DNA of 64,000 nt from Sweltsa coloradensis (Eukaryota > Arthropoda > Insecta > Plecoptera > Chloroperlidae): NCBI GenBank assembly GCA_024449915.1, contig JAMZAV010000166.1, positions 744,001-808,000 of the forward strand. The letters are read 5' to 3'. Position 1 is the first letter of the stretch. The number at the start of each line of letters is the position of its first letter. Positions 62,901 to 64,000 of this stretch are shown here, piece by piece. The notes below the pieces were generated by a model. It was not told the DNA's origin. It saw only the letters and a program-made list of their open reading frames with translations, and ran no database searches. Both the position numbers and the translations under genes were made by a program.

Positions 62901-63023
62901 TTTGGGCGGTAGTTCTCCGATTGGAGGCTCCTCAGAATCATAGCTCACGTAAGTGTACTCCACCTCACCATTTACGCCTTCATCTACGTCTTCGGCGTAA
63001 ATATCAGAGAAAATTATGGATCC
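30853..63023 (-). CDS. CDH23: Cadherin-23-like gene, 3' part (14 exons, 747 residues in window)
   Basis: Spliced gene read on the minus strand. Exons (5' to 3'): 62808-63023, 60212-60346, 51954-52068, 51700-51803, 50818-50950, 49236-49337, 46514-46725, 40848-40952, 39261-39456, 38909-39027, 34640-34803, 33510-33713, 31569-31733, 30853-31126. Every intron is GT-AG and phases agree throughout; the sum is 2244 nt. Predicted layout: EC repeats at about residues 1-104, 105-222, 223-348 and 349-462, a membrane-adjacent region to 570, a TM helix at 573-598, and a cytoplasmic tail 599-747. Cadherin motifs DIND (96-99), DADDKDNG, DRE, DLND and DPDEND are visible. The tail carries GSQDSGLNR and EGSNPVW blocks and ends TTEL, as recalled for cadherin-23 (PDZ ligand for harmonin). 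In vertebrates CDH23 is a tip-link adhesion protein of stereocilia; the role here is inferred. It could instead be a related long cadherin. The 5' exons, with many more EC repeats expected, lie beyond the window. Confidence 0.85.
31569..31733 (-). CDS. CDH23: CDH23-like exon 13 of window (cytoplasmic tail, conserved block)
   Basis: 165 nt, phase 2 at both ends, with acceptor TTTCAG and donor GTAGAC. It encodes the juxtamembrane tail with GSQDSGLNR, PNTNKHAVEGSNPVWNE and DFDNI. I recognise these blocks from cadherin-23 tails of other animals; this is the strongest sign that the gene is CDH23-like and not a generic cadherin. Confidence 0.9.
31934..32700 (-). mobile_element. Helitron-like element, family B
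   Basis: Starts CTAGGAAAACGCTAAAG and ends ACGCTCATCCAA on the plus strand. The flank is A on the left and T on the right. It lies 200 bp upstream of cadherin exon 31569-31733. The internal block with AACGTTGTAGCCCCACC is present twice. Confidence 0.85.
33510..33713 (-). CDS. CDH23: CDH23-like exon 12 of window (transmembrane segment)
   Basis: 204 nt, phase 2 at both ends, with acceptor TTCCAG and donor GTAGGT. It encodes about 38 extracellular residues, then a strongly hydrophobic helix of about 26 residues (LLQIVLIVVSVV onward, residues 573-598). A Lys-Thr-Arg stop-transfer follows. This fixes the topology of the whole product as type I. Confidence 0.92.
33903..34045 (+). mobile_element. 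tRNA-like SINE, family 3
   Basis: CCGACCGCGGTGGTACATAC, a decayed B box (GGCCTGGAATCCCGC), then ATAAGGCATGTG and a tail with CACTCATCTCATCGTCTCG, parallel to 51393-51515. Confidence 0.6.
34640..34803 (-). CDS. CDH23: CDH23-like exon 11 of window (membrane-adjacent region)
   Basis: 164 nt, phase 0 in and phase 2 out, with acceptor TTTCAG and donor GTATGT. It encodes a ferredoxin-like stretch (INFNCAIDEVVTAVDEGG and following) typical of the non-EC membrane-adjacent domain. One Asn-Glu-Thr sequon is present. The intron before it is 4.1 kb. Confidence 0.85.
35060..35300 (-). mobile_element. Possible tRNA-like SINE head, family 4
   Basis: Minus strand AATAAGAGCGAGTTGGGCG and GTCGCAGGTTCGAGGCCTGC look like eroded A and B boxes. 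No second copy was seen in the window. The plus-strand ORFs over it have no known domain. Confidence 0.35.
36586..36744 (-). other. Coding-like fragment of unknown origin inside a cadherin intron
   Basis: On the minus strand one frame is open for about 50 codons, through LLDYISDDDENERW, LPSFNVLLTDQSSEG and LLPASPRGLD, to TAG at 36588-36586. Composition (acidic run, Ser/Pro, CpG-rich) looks protein-like against AT-rich flanks. A TAA sits in frame just after the only upstream acceptor-like CAG, and there is no in-frame ATG. It may be a lost or alternative tail exon, a retro-fragment, or chance. Confidence 0.25.
37486..37680 (+). repeat. 54-bp minisatellite, first block
   Basis: Three and a half near-identical copies of a unit with GAAAGATGGAACAGACTGC and TTATATAATCTTATGAGGCA. 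It continues at 38721-38860 after two transposon insertions. Confidence 0.9.
37681..37937 (-). mobile_element. tRNA-derived SINE, family 1, inverted copy
   Basis: Same head and body as 48838-49105, read on the minus strand. It is flanked by AGACTGCTTA on both sides (37666-37675 and 37939-37948), a 10-bp target duplication from the surrounding minisatellite. Confidence 0.85.
37949..38720 (-). mobile_element. Helitron-like element, family B, in a minisatellite
   Basis: Starts CTAGGAAAACGC after GACTGCTTA and ends GCTCATCCAA before TAAGAGTTTA. The 54-bp minisatellite unit (GACTGCTTATAAGAG) gives the empty site, showing an A/T insertion with no duplication. Confidence 0.88.
38721..38860 (+). repeat. 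54-bp minisatellite, second block
   Basis: The same unit, with the consistent variant GAGAGTTTACATAATC in place of AAGAGTTTATATAATC, repeated about two and a half times. It ends 50 bp before the cadherin exon at 38909. Confidence 0.9.
38909..39027 (-). CDS. CDH23: CDH23-like exon 10 of window (end of last EC, into membrane-adjacent region)
   Basis: 119 nt, phase 1 in and phase 0 out, with donor GTAAGT and acceptor TTTAG. It encodes DTAGVKVYVISPSNRVSFTF, the last strand of the final EC and the entry to the membrane-adjacent domain known in CDH23 and PCDH15. It lies 50 bp from a 54-bp minisatellite. Confidence 0.85.
39261..39456 (-). CDS. CDH23: CDH23-like exon 9 of window (membrane-proximal EC)
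   Basis: 196 nt, phase 0 in and phase 1 out. It encodes ATDPDENDSVTFEM, FSLDRTSGDLTL and FEFQVRATDT, the main body of the last EC repeat. The donor reads GTTAGC, weaker than the others but in phase. Confidence 0.87.
39770..40720 (+). repeat. Degenerate repeat with a 16-bp perfect palindrome
   Basis: TTCGGTAAACTGTATTCT-type units recur at 39835, 39985 and 40705. Two of the spacers hold GGGCGTCGCGACGCCC (near 39908 and 40638), each followed by TAT. Confidence 0.6.
40441..40540 (+). repeat. Retroelement 3' tail repeat, best copy
   Basis: TTTAAAGTCCCCCACTGAAA, CAGTTATATAACTGAGTGGG, TAGACTCTAAAT and an ATTT tail. Other copies: 3211-3290, 42917-42992 (plus), 41238-41293 and 50158-50208 (minus). 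Confidence 0.7.
40848..40952 (-). CDS. CDH23: CDH23-like exon 8 of window (linker and start of last EC)
   Basis: 35 codons, phase 0 at both ends, with donor GTAAGT and acceptor TTTTAG. It encodes IEDLNDSPPVFERKVF, a near-canonical linker, and the first strands of the membrane-proximal EC repeat up to FVIVTLK. It continues in frame into ATDPDEND of the next exon. Confidence 0.9.
41525..41595 (-). repeat. tRNA-like SINE head joined to a Helitron-type end
   Basis: On the minus strand: TCTAGTTGGCTAAGGTGCC (A box) and ACCCGGGTTCAAACAAGG (B box). The adjacent plus-strand TTAGGAAAATGACG is the same element end that precedes the head at 63580. Confidence 0.6.
41595..41893. mobile_element. Short element with Helitron-type inverted subterminal ends
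   Basis: Begins TTAGGAAAATGACGAAGTCG TTGTTAGACGAGTGAGC and ends in the reverse complement (GCTCACTCACTCGTCTAACA ACGACTTTGGCG). It is about 300 bp, with no coding content. Confidence 0.5.
41998..42420 (+). repeat. Degenerate tandem repeat of about 180-190 bp, three units
   Basis: Each unit has GAACTAATAGAGATAT-ACC and CTCTAGTTTG; units one and two also share GGCGGTGGGCGGAGGTCAAA-type text. Probably part of a decayed transposon. Confidence 0.65.
44084..46082. mobile_element. hAT-type transposon, non-autonomous, 1999 bp, with 8-bp target duplication
   Basis: Terminal inverted repeats CAGTGGCGTGGCGAAC at both ends, flanked by identical 8-bp CCCGACTC (44076-44083 and 46083-46090). The TIR type recalls Tip100-like hATs. 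No transposase frame was found. Inside are three tandem units of about 196 bp starting TAGCCCCGCAGGG at 44191, 44387 and 44584, and a Helitron-type 5' end near 44660. It lies in the cadherin intron 40953-46513. Confidence 0.9.
44187..44665 (+). repeat. Tandem repeat of about 196 bp, three copies, inside the hAT element
   Basis: Each unit begins TTAGCCCCGCAGGGA and includes GAATGGATTTGGTGC and AGCAATTAATATGATTT; the third is truncated at about 44665. Confidence 0.8.
46171..46496. mobile_element. Fold-back MITE, same family as 3673-4092
   Basis: GATCCCACACAACAAAAATG opens and CATTTTTGCAAG...TTGTGTGTGAGAT closes in inverted order; CAGCCAAACCT and GGGCCAAGC blocks match the 3.7-kb copy. It ends about 17 bp from the splice donor of the cadherin exon at 46514-46725. 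Confidence 0.7.
46514..46725 (-). CDS. CDH23: CDH23-like exon 7 of window (EC repeat core)
   Basis: 212 nt, phase 1 in and phase 0 out. The acceptor is ATCGTAG and the donor is GTGGGT. It encodes FGVFTVNKTTNELSLVEVVD, a DRE motif and SQLSVTVT, typical of the second half of an EC repeat, with a long insert between the last two strands (about residues 314-333). A fold-back repeat ends about 17 bp past the donor, and a Helitron-like element ends about 130 bp before the acceptor. Confidence 0.87.
46857..48406 (-). mobile_element. Helitron-like element, family A, carrying a nested copy of itself
   Basis: The outer copy starts CTAGGAAAACGCTTAAG at 46857 and ends CTCATCCAA at 48406. It is split at 47347/48128 by a second full copy. 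Flanking bases are A and T. It lies in the cadherin intron between 46726 and 49235. Confidence 0.8.
47348..48127 (-). mobile_element. Nested Helitron-like element, family A (780 bp)
   Basis: Starts CTAGGAAAACGC and ends CATCCAA. Removing it joins ATGTAGATGTTA to TAAGTCGAAGAAA, which restores the family A consensus exactly. The insertion was therefore between A and T without target duplication. Confidence 0.85.
48838..49105 (+). mobile_element. tRNA-derived SINE, family 1
   Basis: GTTGGCTCGAGCGTTAAG (A box) and GGATTCAAATCC (B box) form the head. The body has GACTGAAGGTTTTTCCGAGG and CCCTCGGACATCCCTTCACA, and it ends in a TTATTTTATTTTATTA tail. A close copy lies inverted at 37681-37937, so this is a real interspersed family. 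Confidence 0.85.
49236..49337 (-). CDS. CDH23: CDH23-like exon 6 of window (EC repeat start)
   Basis: 102 nt, phase 1 at both ends, with donor GTAAGG and a CT-rich acceptor ending TTTCAG. It encodes the early strands of the third EC repeat in the window: LPVATDLDNEFE, then YYYIIG. It is too short to appear as a plain long ORF and was found by phase and motif continuity with both neighbours. Confidence 0.82.
50818..50950 (-). CDS. CDH23: CDH23-like exon 5 of window (EC end, non-canonical linker)
   Basis: 133 nt, phase 0 in and phase 1 out. It encodes VTINAEDHGTPSL, a textbook XAXDXGXPXL cadherin motif, then SSSITVTV. The linker reads VWFVPEGNVPPMF instead of a DxNDNxP sequence, so most acidic calcium ligands are missing. 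The following residues begin the next EC repeat. Confidence 0.88.
51393..51515 (+). mobile_element. tRNA-like SINE, family 3
   Basis: Starts CCGTCCGCGGTGGCTCATAC, with B box GTATTCGAATCCCGC, then ATGAGGTATGAGTTTCCG and a pyrimidine-rich tail ending CCACTCATCGTCTTG. A related copy is at 33903-34045. Confidence 0.65.
51700..51803 (-). CDS. CDH23: CDH23-like exon 4 of window (EC repeat core)
   Basis: 104 nt, phase 1 in and phase 0 out, with donor GTACGC. It encodes FFEIDN and LKLIKDLD, the middle strands of the EC repeat begun in the exon at 51954-52068. The usual DxE/DRE position reads KDLD, so the calcium motif is weak here. It joins in frame to VTINAEDHG in the next exon. Confidence 0.85.
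51954..52068 (-). CDS. CDH23: CDH23-like exon 3 of window (EC repeat, calcium loop)
   Basis: 115 nt, phase 0 in and phase 1 out. The acceptor is TTTCAG and the donor is GTAATA. It encodes the start of an EC repeat, including EATDADDKDNGLVTFSL, the typical DxD-xDNG calcium-binding segment. It is separated from the next exon by an intron of only 150 bp. Confidence 0.88.
52669..53390. mobile_element. hAT-type MITE, 722 bp, with 8-bp target duplication
   Basis: Inverted ends TAGAGATGTGCAAAAATG are flanked by identical CTTATAGG (52661-52668 and 53391-53398). Three internal copies of GGTGGAGGTGCCGGGT or a one-base variant occur at about 52910, 52968 and 53087. No coding capacity. It lies in the 8.1-kb cadherin intron. 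Confidence 0.9.
54521..55305 (-). mobile_element. Helitron-like element, family A
   Basis: Starts CTAGCAAGCTTCGC and ends CTCTTTCAA (a variant of CTCATCCAA). The internal consensus block appears twice in tandem (54930-55080 and 55080-55230). It lies in the 8.1-kb cadherin intron. Confidence 0.75.
55312..57534 (-). mobile_element. Long Helitron-like element, family A, with inverted family B insertion
   Basis: Starts CTAGGAAGCTTTGC and ends CTCATCCAA. Body blocks are repeated about five times (56660, 56820, 57020, 57210 and 57390). It is interrupted at 55746-56527 by a family B copy in the opposite orientation. A TTG microsatellite lies at 56930-56965. Confidence 0.75.
55746..56527 (+). mobile_element. 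Nested Helitron-like element, family B (782 bp)
   Basis: Reads TTGGATGAGCG at the 5' end and GCGTTTTCCTAG at the 3' end. Excising it joins ATATCTTAA to TTTACAAAATTAG, matching the family A text of other copies (for example near 1470 and 14965). Insertion was between A and T with nothing duplicated. Confidence 0.85.
57550..58396 (-). mobile_element. Helitron-like element, family A
   Basis: Starts CTAGAAAGCTTCGC and ends CTCATCCAA, with four to five internal AAAGCATGTAGGTG units. The final part (after GGAGTATCGG) is shortened. The flank is A on the left of CTAG and T on the right. Confidence 0.75.
58403..59833 (-). mobile_element. Helitron-like element, family B, with a nested copy and an inverted fragment
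   Basis: The outer copy starts CTAGGAAACCGC at 58403 and ends CTCATCCAA at 59833, followed by an ATT microsatellite. It contains a nested inverted copy (58477-59265) and then an inverted 5' fragment from 59330 that breaks off near 59633. Confidence 0.7.
58477..59265 (+). mobile_element. Nested Helitron-like element, family B (789 bp)
   Basis: TTGGATGAGCAAAGC at the 5' end and TTAGCGTTTTCCTAG at the 3' end. Without it, GTGTGGGATCTA joins TTACTTATCACG, close to the family B consensus; again an A/T site without duplication. Confidence 0.8.
59834..59940 (+). repeat. ATT microsatellite after a Helitron-like end
   Basis: A TTA repeat with ATCATCATT and TTTATTTATT interruptions, starting directly at CTCATCCAA of the 58403-59833 element. 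Confidence 0.95.
60212..60346 (-). CDS. CDH23: CDH23-like exon 2 of window (EC repeat end, DIND linker)
   Basis: 45 codons, phase 0 at both ends, with donor GTAAGT. It starts AEDKPL and carries QICVVDINDKYPVF, the canonical calcium-binding linker that closes one EC repeat and opens the next. It contains an Asn-Arg-Ser glycosylation sequon. The following intron (52069-60211, about 8.1 kb) is filled with Helitron-like and hAT-like elements. Confidence 0.9.
60749..61033 (-). mobile_element. tRNA-derived SINE, family 2
   Basis: On the minus strand, GCGCGTTAAGTCAGAGG and TTCTGGGTTCGATCCTCAG match the head at 61680-61735. The body runs to about 60749. The A-box part is eroded. Confidence 0.55.
61080..61260 (+). 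other. Hammerhead-like motif, probable Penelope-type relic
   Basis: CCTGAGGATGGC at about 61130 is followed by a GGAAC/GUUCC stem and CCGAAACGTTGGTC. The order CUGANGA, stem, GAAA, short helix III, GUC is that of a type I hammerhead ribozyme core. Helix I pairing could not be shown, so cleavage activity is unproven. Confidence 0.35.
61656..61740 (+). repeat. tRNA-like SINE head, family 2
   Basis: TTAATTGGTTAGAGC (A box) and ATGGGTTTGAATCCCAG (T arm and B box) are at tRNA spacing. The acceptor stem pairs imperfectly and the anticodon arm is poor, so a functional tRNA is unlikely. Confidence 0.6.
62274..62605. mobile_element. hAT-like element, decayed
   Basis: Left end TAAGGGGTGTGAGAGTACCC and right end (inverted) TTGAGATGTGTACGAGTCC resemble the ends of 17528 and 52669. 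GGTGGAGGTGCCGGGT lies at 62353. No target duplication was seen. Confidence 0.55.
62808..63023 (-). CDS. CDH23: CDH23-like exon 1 of window (EC repeat, N-terminal part)
   Basis: 72 codons, phase 0 at both ends. The acceptor is a pyrimidine tract ending CCAG and the donor is GTGAGT. It encodes the first part of an EC repeat: a DVDEG-NGEV type calcium segment, then a LFDIENQDGRGRI core and a WGVYNINLT strand. It joins directly in frame to the exon at 60212-60346. An earlier exon must end in phase 0 to the right of base 64000. Confidence 0.88.
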
Positions 63024-63534
63024 CTGGAAAAAATACAAAGAACAGTTACTAGAAATGAGTTGTACGTTTTGGAAAATAATTCAACTAGGAACGCATGTCT
63101 TTTTTACAACACTTATATTAGCTTCATGTGTTTGTCTGTTCTGAACGGAATCTTACAATCGATATTTCACCCACTTCTCAATGTCCAACGAGCTGAAATT
63201 TTTCTCACATACTATCTTGTGACAATAGAGAATCATTAACAATTCACTAATTAATCAATTAATTCATCATAATTAATAAAAAAGTTTTATATGGGAATCG
63301 ATATTTCACCCACTTTCCAATGTCCGATCGAGCTGAAATTTTTCACACAGACGTATATTCCTGATAACAATAGATAAATCAATTAACAGATTCACTAATT
63401 AACAATTTTTTTTTTGTTATTTTAAAGGCCTTCTTTCATTCAGCAAACTTTTCAGACATGTTTCTTCGACTTTCAAATTATCGGCCAGAGGTGTTACAAT
63501 AGCCTTAAATGCAAATGTTCCCGGGTACTCAACA

Positions 63535-63579
63535 CATTACTCGCTCACTCGTCTAACAACGACTTTGGCGTTTCCCTAG
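63535..63579 (+). mobile_element. Helitron-type 3' end, variant
   Basis: Reads CACTCGTCTAACAACGACTT then TGGCGTTTCCCTAG: an inverted AACG/CGTT hairpin and a terminal CTAG. An inverted relative (TTAGGAAAATGACGAAGTCG) starts at 41595. Confidence 0.5.
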
Positions 63580-63652
63580 TCTAGTTGGCTAAAGCGCCCT
63601 TATAGCCGAAATGTAAGGGACGTGGGTTCAATCCCCTGGTCGGGAAAGATTT
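63580..63652 (+). repeat. tRNA-like SINE head joined to a Helitron-type end
   Basis: TAGTTGGCTAAAGCG matches a pol III A box and GTGGGTTCAATCCC a B box at normal tRNA spacing. The 5' acceptor half is replaced by the CCCTAG element end, so this is not a tRNA gene. Confidence 0.6.
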
Positions 63653-64000
63653 TGTAATTTCTGGATTGTATTTTAAATTTAATTTAAATTTATTTCATTT
63701 AAAAATTTAATAGATATTTCACCCACTTCCCAATGTCCGATCGAGCTGAAATTTTTCACACAGATGTATATTCTTGATGACAATATATGAATCAATTTAT
63801 CACATTCACTAGTTAATCAATTAATTCATCATAATTAATTTATCAAACAAAGCTTCATATGGGAAATTAGTCACAGCTAGTGAGGATGGGCCAACCAGAC
63901 GAAGAAATTCGGACACGTCCAGTGAGCACATATATTCGATTACAACATTCGTTAAAACTAAAAAGTATAAAATAATATTACATGAAAAAAATATTATTTT

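Larger units (their letters stand above)
63117..64000 (+). repeat. Second locus of the 25.9-kb dispersed repeat
   Basis: Opens TTAGCTTCATGTGTTTG and repeats the GCTGAAATTTTTCACACA unit at 63190, 63333 and 63745. It is interrupted at about 63410-63710 by a Helitron-type 3' end joined to a tRNA-like head. It runs off the window edge. Confidence 0.6.

Overview
This is a gene-poor, repeat-dense, AT-rich window from an animal nuclear genome. Support comes from GT-AG introns, many kb-scale introns, a cadherin-23-type protein, a tachykinin-receptor-like GPCR exon, tRNA-headed SINEs, LINE, Penelope-like, hAT and Helitron-type elements, and long triplet microsatellites. The protein families point to a bilaterian, most likely an invertebrate; the species cannot be named from the sequence alone.

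Two host genes can be supported, both on the minus strand. The main one occupies 30853-63023: the 3' part of a cadherin-23-like gene. I could place 14 exons whose splice phases all agree. They total 2244 nt, encoding 747 residues plus a stop. They give three full extracellular cadherin (EC) repeats and a fourth next to the membrane, a membrane-adjacent region, one transmembrane helix, and a 149-residue cytoplasmic tail. The tail ends in Thr-Thr-Glu-Leu, a class I PDZ ligand. The 5' part lies beyond base 64000. The second gene is represented by one exon, 9346-9688, holding the start codon, a glycosylatable N-terminus and TM1 of a tachykinin-receptor-like GPCR. Its other coding exons were not found, so they probably lie left of base 1. 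A CpG-rich block at 10770-11050 is a candidate promoter or 5' UTR for it.

The rest is mobile DNA in layers. (1) Non-autonomous Helitron-like elements in two sequence families share ends (TTGGATGAGC at one end, a small hairpin then CCTAG at the other). They fill 1238-1813, 12759-15452, 31934-32700, 37949-38720 and much of 46857-59833. Nested insertions let the empty sites be read directly: each entered between A and T with no target duplication. (2) hAT-type elements have 8-bp duplications (17528-18158, 44084-46082, 52669-53390) and several share a 16-bp internal motif. (3) At 19599-22640 lie a Penelope-like GIY-YIG fragment between inverted arms, a smaller fold-back of similar design and a 5'-truncated LINE, all tied to ATT microsatellites. 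(4) There are several tRNA-headed SINE families, fold-back MITEs, and mini- and microsatellites.

Most of this load sits in the cadherin introns and the intergenic space from 10 to 30 kb. The most informative observations are the Helitron empty-site reconstructions, a tRNA-like head joined to a Helitron-like end at the same junction in two places, and hammerhead-like motifs in Penelope-type fragments.
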